From Phycisphaeraceae bacterium (lineage in GTDB: Bacteria > Planctomycetota > Phycisphaerae > Phycisphaerales > UBA1924): a DNA stretch of 64,000 nucleotides. Below the pieces are notes generated by a model, which worked only from the letters and a program-made list of their open reading frames with translations, was not told the DNA's origin and made no database searches. The stretch spans positions 186,001 to 250,000 of the forward strand of contig JAHBXE010000001.1 of assembly GCA_019636625.1 (NCBI GenBank), given 5' to 3'. This document shows positions 8,115 to 16,278 of the stretch, one piece after another. Made by a program: the position numbers and the translations under genes. Every line of letters starts with the position of its first letter. Position 1 is the stretch's first letter.

Positions 8115-9350
8115 TTATCGGTTTGCGAGTTGGGAGGGTGAGGGCGACTTCACAGAACGCGCAGGTTTTTCCTGATTGAGCGTGTTATCGGGACGCGCCA
8201 ACGGGCCGCGCACCTCGAAGTTGAGCGACTCGGCGACGGAACCGGGGAACCCGGACTCTGCCGCTTTGGCGAGGTTGTACATCTCGCGGGCCGTGACGTA
8301 GTGGAATCGGAAGCTCCGATCCCGTCGTGCTCGGTCCTGGAGTGCCGTGTGGAACTGGACCATCGCACTTCCGAGCAGGACTCCGGCGTTGGCCTCGACG
8401 GCGCCGTGCGTGTGCAGTTTGACGAATCGCCAACCGGGCCGGCCCGGGACGCCGACACCCGCCTTGATCCACTGATCGAGGCGCTTCAATGTCGGAACCT
8501 GGTTTGCCTGGAGACACCCGTTCTCGATTCTGGGGAGAAGGCCATGGGGCCACCAGAGGCGAAGGGGGCCCTGGATCAGCATCAGGCTGTCAGAGGGCGC
8601 GGGAGAGGTGCCGACCTGGAGGCCGCGATCGTGGGACTTGCGACTGCCCGTGCAACCCTTGGCGTAGTAGATCGAGTTGATTGTGCGGGTTTGCGTCGGG
8701 TCGGGAGCCGAGGGCATGGTGAAGTCCGCGTAGCACCCGGTGTGTGCGAGCACTCCGAGCTCGTTGCTTACGCCGCACCAGCGTCCATCGGGGCGGGAGT
8801 TGTCCAGAGCCCAGTTGCCATGGATGAACCCGTAGGCGATGCGGCCGTCCGGCCAGCGGCCGAGGAGCCCGTGGCGGTGGGCGAGTCGCTCGGTCCAGGC
8901 CCGAAGCGTCCGTTCGAGGTTCTCGGCCGTGTCGTTGTCGTGGTGAAGGTGAATCTCGACTTCGCCAAAGCCGGCGCGGCAGAGACCGGCCAGCGACTCG
9001 ACGCAGCGCGCATCGTACTGGTCGATCGGGTAGAAGAACGTGTGACGGGGCGGGCGGCCGTCGCTGTCACGGAAACCGCCCAAAGCGATTGGGTACTCGC
9101 GGATCCACTTCTCCACACGGGATGTCGCCACTTCATCGCCCACTCCGCCCCAGTGGGGCTCGAAGTGGTCGGCGATGCAGAGGATCACATCGATCTCGTT
9201 CGGTGATGACCGGATCGAGGCGAGGCGACGGACCTCATCGAGGCAATAGCCGGGGAGCCACAGGTGCATGTGCCGCCGACGAATCGCCCGGGCGGTGATC
9301 ACTGCTGCCGCGACAAGGGTGAAGGCAGCGATCAAAAGGGACCAGATCAC
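8115..9350 (-). CDS. Polysaccharide-deacetylase-like (NodB-fold) membrane-anchored protein
   Basis: A protein of 411 residues starting at a GTG that overlaps the upstream stop (GTGA). One N-terminal membrane anchor (MIWSLLIAAFTLVAAAVI) is followed by a domain with conserved-looking acid/His motifs: CIADHFEPHWGG, HTFFYPIDQYD, EVEIHLHHDNDT, GFIHGNWALDNS, GCYADFTMPSAPD and, near the end, FHYVTAREMYN. These resemble the (beta/alpha)7 polysaccharide deacetylases often found in export loci. Metal ligands would be the Asp/His residues of the first motifs. The precise substrate is unknown; N-deacetylation of an amino sugar is an inference. Confidence 0.65.
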   Translation of the reverse strand: MIWSLLIAAFTLVAAAVITARAIRRRHMHLWLPGYCLDEVRRLASIRSSPNEIDVILCIADHFEPHWGGVGDEVATSRVEKWIREYPIALGGFRDSDGRPPRHTFFYPIDQYDARCVESLAGLCRAGFGEVEIHLHHDNDTAENLERTLRAWTERLAHRHGLLGRWPDGRIAYGFIHGNWALDNSRPDGRWCGVSNELGVLAHTGCYADFTMPSAPDPTQTRTINSIYYAKGCTGSRKSHDRGLQVGTSPAPSDSLMLIQGPLRLWWPHGLLPRIENGCLQANQVPTLKRLDQWIKAGVGVPGRPGWRFVKLHTHGAVEANAGVLLGSAMVQFHTALQDRARRDRSFRFHYVTAREMYNLAKAAESGFPGSVAESLNFEVRGPLARPDNTLNQEKPARSVKSPSPSQLANR

Positions 9351-10534
9351 GCGGCGGCCCTCCGCTGGCTATGGGACAACGCCACGGCGGAGAGAACATC
9401 GCTCAGTTCGGACGCGGAGTCAGCCCATGAGCGAGCCTTGGGTGGATCTGCCAGCACTGGAGGGTCGTCGAGCCAAGTCTCAAGGCGGGCGGTCAGGGCA
9501 CGTGCATCTCCCGGGGGGACCAGCCCTTCGGCGGCGACGACGTCTGATACCCCACCGACATCCGAGGCGATGACCGGGAGTCTGCACGCCGCGGCTTCCA
9601 TCGCGACGTTTGGCACTCCCTCGGATCGGCTCGGGAGCACCAGCAAGTCGGCCGCCCGGTACCACTGGGCCAGTTCCTGCTGAGTACGCGGCGGCACGAT
9701 TCGGAAGTTGCCTTGCACGTGTGCCAACGCGATGCAACGACGAAGCCGCCCCAGCTGCGGGCCGTGGCCGATGATGACGCACCGCCAGTTGCGGTGTGGG
9801 AGCGAGGCGAGAGCGCGAATGAGAATGTCGTGGCCCTTTACCGGCGCGAGGTTCCCGACGCTCAAGATGAGGGGTGATGCTTCTTCGTATCCAATGGCAC
9901 GTCGCGCGGCGGACTTGTCGGCGGGTGAGAAGACACTGGTATCGACGCCGTTCCGTATGACCCACGCGCGCCGTGCATCTACCCCGAGGGTGATGGCGCG
10001 GTCGCGCAGGTGCCGTCCAACAGCGATGACACCATCCACCATTCGAAGCGACTCGAGGGTTCGTCGCGGGCGTCCGGCATGGACGCGGTGTGGGTCGATC
10101 AGCATAAGGTCTGAGCCGTGCACCTTGAGAGCGACGGGCAGACCCGCTTCGCGTGCCAGCGATGCCGCTGCCCACCCATCTGGGTAGGCCCAGCAACCAA
10201 GCACGATGTCCGGAGCGAGCGATCGCACGGCGGCGTGGAAGCTGGTGCGAATGCTCGTGGCCATCAAGTGGCCGTAGCGGCCGCGGAACGACTTTGGTGT
10301 GTAGAAGTAGGGGATGTGCGTGACGCTCAGGTGCGGTGCCGAACCGGGCTCGGGGCGTTCGTGGCCCAGGGCGGGAATCGGCCGAAGGGCGCGGGCGCCG
10401 GAAGTCCACGCTACCGGTGCGATGACGTGCACCCGATGGTGCAACGCCAGCGCTGTGAACTGGTGAAGATTGAACATCGCGCGCTGAGGCTGCGCCGCGT
10501 TGGGGAAGAGATTGGTGACAACGAGGATGCGCAT
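9347..10534 (-). CDS. Family 4 glycosyltransferase
   Basis: A protein of 395 residues. An in-frame TTG lies one codon upstream, but the ATG at 10534 overlaps the previous stop by one base (TGATG) and begins the typical GT4 strand MRILVVTNLFPN. The C-terminal half has LILSVGNLAPVKGHDILI, VIIGHGPQLGRLR and the EX7E signature in EGVPNVAMEAAACRLPVIAS. No membrane segment is visible, so it is probably a peripheral enzyme adding one sugar to the lipid-linked repeat unit. It overlaps the downstream deacetylase-like gene by 4 bp. Confidence 0.92.
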   Translation of the reverse strand: MRILVVTNLFPNAAQPQRAMFNLHQFTALALHHRVHVIAPVAWTSGARALRPIPALGHERPEPGSAPHLSVTHIPYFYTPKSFRGRYGHLMATSIRTSFHAAVRSLAPDIVLGCWAYPDGWAAASLAREAGLPVALKVHGSDLMLIDPHRVHAGRPRRTLESLRMVDGVIAVGRHLRDRAITLGVDARRAWVIRNGVDTSVFSPADKSAARRAIGYEEASPLILSVGNLAPVKGHDILIRALASLPHRNWRCVIIGHGPQLGRLRRCIALAHVQGNFRIVPPRTQQELAQWYRAADLLVLPSRSEGVPNVAMEAAACRLPVIASDVGGVSDVVAAEGLVPPGDARALTARLETWLDDPPVLADPPKARSWADSASELSDVLSAVALSHSQRRAAA

Positions 10535-11892
10535 CAAGCCGCCTCCCTCGTTCCGGCGGTGTTGACGACAAGGCGAAGCTTGCCGGCTCCTGTCAGCGGG
10601 ATGTCGTTTACGGGCTCAAAGCGAACGATCAGCGTCGGGCCCGTCGCATCACGAATCCTTTGTTCCAACTTTTGTCGAGCCTCGGGCGTGAGGTTGGGAG
10701 CAACCAAGCGGATGTGAAGAGAGGTCGGCGACTCCTGCACGACCTGAAACCGGCGAACCTCGGCAAAGTCCTTCATGAGATGCGGGAAGAACTCGCCGGG
10801 CAGGGCGCGGCCATCGGGCGTGCGGATGATGTCGAGTTGTCTTCCCACGACTGTCCGAAGGAGCGGAAGGGTGCGTCCGCACGGGCATGTGTCAAAGCCG
10901 GCGATCGCGCGGTCGCCGGTGCGGTACCGTATGAACGGCATCCCGAGATTGGTCAGGTCGGTGACCACGATCTCGCCTTCGTGGCCTGGGGAAGCCGGCC
11001 TGCCGCGGTCATCGACGATCTCGACGATGAGGTGTTCGGCGGAGAGGTGCAGGCCGCTGTGTCGGTCGCATTCTGCACCGATGAGCATGAACTCACGCGA
11101 GCCGTACGTTTCGAAGACGGGTGCGCCGAACACCCGTTCGATGCACTCGCGCTGGAAGGGGTGGAGCTTCTCGGCGCCAACAACGATTGAGCGGGGCCGA
11201 TGCCGGAGCGACCGGCCCGAGGAATCGAGGTCTCGGGCGACGGCGTACAGCGGGTTCACGTAGGCGACGATGGCGTCGGGCTTCCGACGTTCGAGCTCCG
11301 CTGCGAAGCGGATCGCGAAGTCTCGCGGCATGTCGAAGCAACTCATGACATGACGACGGTGGAGGGCGTGATAGAGACGGTCCTTCAGGCGGCTGGCGCG
11401 GGTGCCGTCCAGGCGAGTGCCCCACAGATAGAGCTGCTTCGTGCCGGGGCCGGCGCCGGCCCAGGAGTAACCGCGGTGCCACGCGGCGGTGCGTCGGTCA
11501 TGGCTGTCAAGGTCAAGGTCGAAGTGCAGCGGCTCTCCCGTGGAACCGCCGGTCGACTTGGAGATCACGCGGCGTCCGGTGCGCATGGCGGATCGATGCT
11601 TGCGCACGGTCTCCCGATCGATCAAGGGCCAACGGCCGAGGTCGTCCAGTGAGGCCAGCGTGCGCGGGTGGAGCCCGAGCTTCGTCCACTCTTGCCGGTA
11701 GTACTCGCTGTGCTCGTGGGCGCAGGTCAGCAGCGCTTGCAATCGCAGATGTTGAAGGCGGCGAAGTTCTTCTGAAGAGAGCCACTGGCTCCTTTCCAGT
11801 TCGTCCCAGTACCGGAACGTGCGGCGACGTTTCCATCCTGACTCGAAGGCCGGGAGGATCGCGTGCCGGAAGATGGGGCGGAGGAAGTTCAC
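10534..11892 (-). CDS. CapK/phenylacetate-CoA-ligase-like adenylate-forming protein
   Basis: A protein of 452 residues with a GTG start overlapping the upstream stop (GTGA). The adenylate-forming fold is supported by the P-loop-like KSTGGSTGEPLHF, the YGSREFMLIGAECD region, TDLTNLGMPFIRYRTGD and a C-terminal LEQRIRDATG/GKLRLV region. Proteins of this PaaK-like branch (CapK) recur in capsule and exopolysaccharide loci, where their substrate is generally unproven; activating an acyl group for polymer decoration is one possibility. Four Cys in the region around DTCPCGRTLPLL may bind zinc as in some relatives. It sits between two GT4 genes with 1-4 bp overlaps. Confidence 0.85.
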   Translation of the reverse strand: MNFLRPIFRHAILPAFESGWKRRRTFRYWDELERSQWLSSEELRRLQHLRLQALLTCAHEHSEYYRQEWTKLGLHPRTLASLDDLGRWPLIDRETVRKHRSAMRTGRRVISKSTGGSTGEPLHFDLDLDSHDRRTAAWHRGYSWAGAGPGTKQLYLWGTRLDGTRASRLKDRLYHALHRRHVMSCFDMPRDFAIRFAAELERRKPDAIVAYVNPLYAVARDLDSSGRSLRHRPRSIVVGAEKLHPFQRECIERVFGAPVFETYGSREFMLIGAECDRHSGLHLSAEHLIVEIVDDRGRPASPGHEGEIVVTDLTNLGMPFIRYRTGDRAIAGFDTCPCGRTLPLLRTVVGRQLDIIRTPDGRALPGEFFPHLMKDFAEVRRFQVVQESPTSLHIRLVAPNLTPEARQKLEQRIRDATGPTLIVRFEPVNDIPLTGAGKLRLVVNTAGTREAA

Positions 11893-13040
11893 GCGGCCAT
11901 CACCTGCTTGCTTCGGAGAAGGTTCTCATACAGCGCTTCGTAGTGCGCCACCATGGTCCGGACGTCGAAGTGCTCTTCGACGCGACGCCGGGCTTCGGAG
12001 CCAAGTTGCGATCCTCCCACTGGATGATCGAGGAGAGAGAGAACGGCCTCGGCCATCCGCTCGGGATCGGAACAGGGGACGAGGAGCCCCGTTCGTCCAT
12101 CGGCGACGACTTCTCGCACACCGCCCGCGTCCGTGGCGACCACCGGCAGGCCGGACGCCATGGCCTCAAGCACGGTGACCGGCAGCCCTTCCGACCTTGA
12201 CGGCAGGATGAACATCGAGGCGCCATTCAGCACGGACGCCACATCCGCCACCTCGCCGCGCCAGTCGATGTGTGATTCGATGTGGTGCTGGCGGATCTGG
12301 GACAGCATCAACCCCCGGCATGGTCCATCGCCCGCGATCCTCAACTGGAAGCCGGGTCTGCGTTGTGCGATCAACGCCGCGGCCTTGACGAGCGTCGGCA
12401 AGTCCTTCTCAACGGAAAGCCGGCCGACGAACACGGCGGGGCCGGCGGGATCATGGCAAGGCGACCATCGCCGCGGGTCAACGCCGTTCCAGATCGTCAT
12501 GGTTCGTGCTGCTTCGATGCCCTCGGCGATGGTCAATCGCATGCTGTCGTGGGAGACGCAAACGAAGCGGTCCGCCGTGCGGGCGGCGAGTCGGAACAGG
12601 CGTGTCTGTCGAGGGGTGGCGTTGCAACGCTGGCCGTGACGGGTGTGCACAACAACAGGCACCCGTGCCAACCGGGCGGCTGGTCCGGCGTACAGCAAGG
12701 GCCTGGTGTTGTGCGTGTGCACCACCTGGATGTCCTGCTCGCGGAACAACCTGGCGAGGGCGAAGAGCAGGCTTGGCTTGATTCCGCCGCTCGACCCGAG
12801 CGCGAGCACCTTCCAGCCGGCGGTCTCGATGCTGGCGGCCATCGGCCCTCGGGTCGTGAGCGAGATGAAGGACGGCTCGAACCGCGTACGGTCCGCGTGT
12901 TGCGCGAACTCGGTCAGTAAACGCTCCATTCCGCCGCGCTCCAGTTGCAGCGCGACGTGAGCCACCCGCACGCGAGGGTGAGGGATGGGTGGGCGTGCGG
13001 CGCCGGAGTCGATGGCGTTCTGTGGGTCGGTTCTACGCAT
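11889..13040 (-). CDS. Family 4 glycosyltransferase
   Basis: A protein of 383 residues with an ATG start. The N-terminal donor/acceptor domain carries VRVAHVALQLERGGMERLL, the glycine-rich start typical of GT4 enzymes, and VVHTHNTRPLLYAG. The C-terminal domain has PAVFVGRLSVEKDLPTLV, FQLRIAGDGPCRG and the EX7E signature in EGLPVTVLEAMASGLPVVAT. It is soluble or peripheral, with no membrane helix. It would add one sugar in repeat-unit assembly; donor and linkage cannot be read from sequence. It is followed by the CapK-like gene with a 4 bp overlap and preceded by a 103 bp gap. Confidence 0.93.
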   Translation of the reverse strand: MRRTDPQNAIDSGAARPPIPHPRVRVAHVALQLERGGMERLLTEFAQHADRTRFEPSFISLTTRGPMAASIETAGWKVLALGSSGGIKPSLLFALARLFREQDIQVVHTHNTRPLLYAGPAARLARVPVVVHTRHGQRCNATPRQTRLFRLAARTADRFVCVSHDSMRLTIAEGIEAARTMTIWNGVDPRRWSPCHDPAGPAVFVGRLSVEKDLPTLVKAAALIAQRRPGFQLRIAGDGPCRGLMLSQIRQHHIESHIDWRGEVADVASVLNGASMFILPSRSEGLPVTVLEAMASGLPVVATDAGGVREVVADGRTGLLVPCSDPERMAEAVLSLLDHPVGGSQLGSEARRRVEEHFDVRTMVAHYEALYENLLRSKQVMAA

Positions 13041-13143
13041 GGATCATTGACGCGAGGCAAATCGATGTCCGTCCGCAGGGAGCGCCGAGCGGCACCGCGG
13101 CCCCTTCTTATCGGCCTATGCGAGGTGCGACTGAGATGCATCG

Positions 13144-14181
13144 TTATCGGAACACGAAGTCTGCCACGAGCGGGCGGTGGGCCGCGTTGACGTCCGGCCC
13201 CACCCAGCAACTTGTGAACTCGATCGCCGCATCGCCCAGGATGTGATCGATGCGGAGCTGGGTCGTGCGGATGATGTACGTGAAGCCGAAACCCGTGCCG
13301 CGGCTCAGGAAGGCATCGTTGAAGCCTTGCCAGGCCTCGCGGAAGATGGGGCTGTCGGTCGGCGTGTTGAAGTCGCCGGCAAGCACCAGCGGCCCGCGTG
13401 CCCGTTCGGTCAATGCTCTGACCTTTGCCGATTCTTCGCGTCGGCGATGGATGTTGCCCGCGAGGCGGTCGCCGCGGTCGTTCCACATGCTCTCGAGTCC
13501 GGCGTGAGGGGAAGCGAAATGGAGGTTGATCAGGTGCAGGACGCCCCGAGGGGTCTCGATCTCGTAAAGTCCCGCGGCGCCTTGTTCACCGTGCGCGACG
13601 TCGTCGTCCACCTTGAGCTCCAGCACATCGGTCTGCTTCACGGGTGTTCGGCTGGCGATCAGCAGCTCTCCGGCGCGGAGCACGTGCCAGCCGCCGCCCG
13701 CAAAGAGGGACTCGTGGTGCATGTCACTCCAGCCTTGGAAGGCGATTACATCAGGCTTGACGGAATCGAGGAACGCGGCCATCTTCGCCGCGTCAAGGTG
13801 CTGGCGATGGATGTTCAGTGAAACGAGTCGCACATCGCGGCGGTTGTCGGATCCCCAGTTGATGCACAGGCCCATGATGGGGCCGGCCAGGATGCCCGCG
13901 GCAATGAGGCACGATCCGACGGCGAGCCATCGTCGGAGCACAAGCGCCACAGGCACGATCGCCAGCAGCGGTAACCCGTAGATCCAGCGGGGCGAGAACA
14001 ACATGAGGGTGCCGATCCAGTGCCGGTCACCCATCAGTCGCAACGCCGACAAGATGCCAAGCACGCCAATCAAGTAGAGCACGCTTGCCACCACAACCCA
14101 CCCGCCGCGCCTGCGCGCAGAGCGTGGTAGGCGACGCGCTCGCGGGACGGACCTGGTGGCTCCTTGCGTTTCGATGATCAT
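13144..14181 (-). CDS. Membrane-anchored endonuclease/exonuclease/phosphatase-superfamily protein with altered active site
   Basis: A protein of 345 residues. The frame extends upstream, but the ATG at 14181 lies 4 bp after the flippase stop. About three N-terminal membrane helices (roughly residues 30-115) precede an EEP domain, which begins at DVRLVSLNIH. GDFNTP and RIDHILGD are intact. The usual metal-binding LQE is replaced by AFQGWSD, and the terminal SDHRP by AAHRPLVAD. Such TM-EEP proteins resemble the VanJ-like branch. With a key Glu and Asp replaced, it may be a divergent phosphatase acting on lipid carriers or a non-catalytic member. Its place directly after the flippase argues for a role in polysaccharide or undecaprenyl-phosphate handling; this is inference. 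Confidence 0.75.
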   Translation of the reverse strand: MIIETQGATRSVPRARRLPRSARRRGGWVVVASVLYLIGVLGILSALRLMGDRHWIGTLMLFSPRWIYGLPLLAIVPVALVLRRWLAVGSCLIAAGILAGPIMGLCINWGSDNRRDVRLVSLNIHRQHLDAAKMAAFLDSVKPDVIAFQGWSDMHHESLFAGGGWHVLRAGELLIASRTPVKQTDVLELKVDDDVAHGEQGAAGLYEIETPRGVLHLINLHFASPHAGLESMWNDRGDRLAGNIHRRREESAKVRALTERARGPLVLAGDFNTPTDSPIFREAWQGFNDAFLSRGTGFGFTYIIRTTQLRIDHILGDAAIEFTSCWVGPDVNAAHRPLVADFVFR

Positions 14182-14185
14182 GTCG

Positions 14186-15547
14186 CTACGCCGCCTTTCC
14201 GAGGGCGCCGGGCTGGCATGCCGGGTTGAGCACTGCGTGGTGGGTGGATGTGAGCACACGCCGCATGATGCTGGCGAGGAACAGGGCGCGGATCGCCGGT
14301 CGCACGGCCATGGACCAGCACGCTCCCTCCAGGCCGAACGTGGTCACCAGCACGATCGAAAGCAGAAGGCAGAGGCCGGCCGATGGCGCGGCGAGCTTCG
14401 CTTGCGCCGCATCCCGACCTGCGGCGACCAGGGAGTAACCGAGAACCAGTTCCGCGGCGATCAACGGGACCGACCAGATGGTGATGCGCACAACGTACGC
14501 GAACCATGCGGCTTCCACGGGGAGCAGCAGCCTGCCAAGAGGAGCGGCAAGGGCTGTGCAAACCAGGGCCACTGCGATGCCCGTTCCCAGGCCGATGGCC
14601 AGGTACCGCCACATTGCGGCGGCCCACTCCTGCGGGCCTTGACGCCACGCCTTCACCAGCACCGGATACGCGGCGGCGCAGAGGGCGTCTGGCAGGGCGA
14701 TGAGTCGTTGTCCCAGCGTGGCCCCTGCGGCGAACACGCCGAACGGGCTCATGCCCAGCAACTTGGGGAGCATCAGGGCTTCGGCATGAGCGCTGCCCGC
14801 GAAGAGCAACTGGTGTGCGGCGAGGAACCTGGATTGCCCGAGGAGTCTGCGGAACATCGCGGGCCGCCATGCCGCGTGAACCCGACCCACAGCGCGCCGT
14901 GCCGCTGCCCCCAAGACGAGGGTCGAGTTCAGTGGGCCCGCCACGTAGGCCGCCGCCATGGACACGGGACCGAGGTCCAAGGCGGCAACCAGCACGGACA
15001 GTGCCGTCAGCACGAGGCCTGCGACCAGATTGGCCGTGGCGATCGTCTTGAGTTTCTGAAGCCCTTGGAGCAGGTCGGAGAGCGTGGTGGCCAGCGATGT
15101 CAGCAGCAGGCCCACGGCCCCGAGGGTGGCGCTGCCGATGACCATGGATGAGTAGCCGAGCAGAGCGCACGCGAGGATGGCGATCAGGCCCGCGAGCCCC
15201 GCCAGCGTGAGCCGGAGCCCGAGTTGGTCGGCGAGGGCGGCGCCGGCGAGGGATGGATCGCTCGCGACGGTGCGCACGAAGGCCGGGCGCAGGCCGAGGT
15301 TGGTGACCACGGTGAGGACCGTCAACACCGACACCGCGGTCATCCACTGCGCGTACCCGACAGCCCCAAGCTGGTGGATGATGTACGCCATCGCGGGCAC
15401 GCTGAGGGCGTTCAACAGCAGAGGCTGGATGGACAGCACCGCCGCGCCGGACAAGCTTCTCCGGACGGCCTTGGACGTGGGAAGGATTGGTGCGTCGAGC
15501 GGCTCCGACGCGGTCGGCTCTGTTGATGGAGAAGCGGTCCCGCTCAT
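14186..15547 (-). CDS. Wzx-like polysaccharide flippase
   Basis: A protein of 453 residues. I chose the ATG at 15547 because it overlaps the upstream stop (ATGA) and the sequence before it is arginine-rich and non-coding in style. The protein is almost entirely hydrophobic with about 12 membrane segments, beginning with SKAVRRSLSGAAVLSIQPLL and including TTLSDLLQGLQKLKTIA. This fits MOP/Wzx exporters that flip undecaprenyl-linked repeat units to the periplasm. A second long minus-strand frame (14178-15728) overlaps it but is rich in Arg/Pro and lacks hydrophobic segments. Confidence 0.88.
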   Translation of the reverse strand: MSGTASPSTEPTASEPLDAPILPTSKAVRRSLSGAAVLSIQPLLLNALSVPAMAYIIHQLGAVGYAQWMTAVSVLTVLTVVTNLGLRPAFVRTVASDPSLAGAALADQLGLRLTLAGLAGLIAILACALLGYSSMVIGSATLGAVGLLLTSLATTLSDLLQGLQKLKTIATANLVAGLVLTALSVLVAALDLGPVSMAAAYVAGPLNSTLVLGAAARRAVGRVHAAWRPAMFRRLLGQSRFLAAHQLLFAGSAHAEALMLPKLLGMSPFGVFAAGATLGQRLIALPDALCAAAYPVLVKAWRQGPQEWAAAMWRYLAIGLGTGIAVALVCTALAAPLGRLLLPVEAAWFAYVVRITIWSVPLIAAELVLGYSLVAAGRDAAQAKLAAPSAGLCLLLSIVLVTTFGLEGACWSMAVRPAIRALFLASIMRRVLTSTHHAVLNPACQPGALGKAA

Positions 15548-16278
15548 GCGGCGGCACCCGAGCGGAGTGGGGGGGACGTCTCGAGCTGGCGAACCACGCG
15601 GGCAGGATTCCCGGCGACGATGCTCCCGGGTTCGACATCGCGTGTGACCACGGCCCCGGCGCCGATGACGGCGCCCTTGCCGATCCTGACGCCCTTGAGG
15701 ACAACCGCACCCGCCCCGATCCACACATCGTCGCCGATCACGACCGGCCGGATCGTGTCCGGCGTTGGGGCTTCGTTGCGATTGCGCCGAGCAGACTCGG
15801 TGGGATGTCCATCGTTATCGCGAATCGTGACTCTCGCGGCGATCAAGCATCGCTGCCCGATGTCAATCGACCGACATGCGAAAAGGCCGCAGTCGTGGCC
15901 GATGAACGTTCCGTCGCCGATGGTCACGCGCGGGAGCGTCTTGCCGCCGCGGCCGAAGCTGAAGCCGGACTTGCCCGACAGGCGCACATCACGGCCGATG
16001 ACGATGCGGCCCCGACCCGTGATGTACGGCAGACGCTCCATCCGGAAGCGCGGGCCGACGGTATCGCACTGGCTCCGGAACAGCGGCTCGAACCAGAATA
16101 CGCGCAGTCCCCAGGCGACGGACTCACGAGCGACAACGTGCAGGCGGTAGAGCACACGGAACAGGGCGAGCGTCGGTCCTGCCACAGGGAGGTGGAAGGT
16201 GAGCGCAGCGCCGCGGCACATGCGGGCGAAGCGACACCAAACCGCGTCGGAGGTGCGAACATACTCCCGTATGCTCAT
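15544..16278 (-). CDS. Hexapeptide-repeat acyltransferase (WbbJ/maltose O-acetyltransferase-like)
   Basis: A protein of 244 residues whose ATG overlaps the upstream stop (ATGA). An N-terminal helical region of ~85 residues precedes a left-handed beta-helix with repeats GRGRIVIGRDVRLSG, VTIGDGTFIG, CLIAARVTIRDND, VVIGDDVWIGAGAVV, VRIGKGAVIGAGAVV, closing with GSIVAGNPARVV. The conserved HD region (GHDCGLFACRSIDIG, DNDGHP) lies where the catalytic His of this family usually sits. It probably acetylates a sugar hydroxyl of the exopolysaccharide. Confidence 0.88.
   Translation of the reverse strand: MSIREYVRTSDAVWCRFARMCRGAALTFHLPVAGPTLALFRVLYRLHVVARESVAWGLRVFWFEPLFRSQCDTVGPRFRMERLPYITGRGRIVIGRDVRLSGKSGFSFGRGGKTLPRVTIGDGTFIGHDCGLFACRSIDIGQRCLIAARVTIRDNDGHPTESARRNRNEAPTPDTIRPVVIGDDVWIGAGAVVLKGVRIGKGAVIGAGAVVTRDVEPGSIVAGNPARVVRQLETSPPLRSGAAA

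Noticed and set aside
14178..15728. 516-codon minus-strand frame overlapping the flippase
   Set aside because: Its composition is Arg/Pro/His-rich with no hydrophobic segments or motifs, while the overlapping frame has ~12 membrane helices and coupled start and stop.
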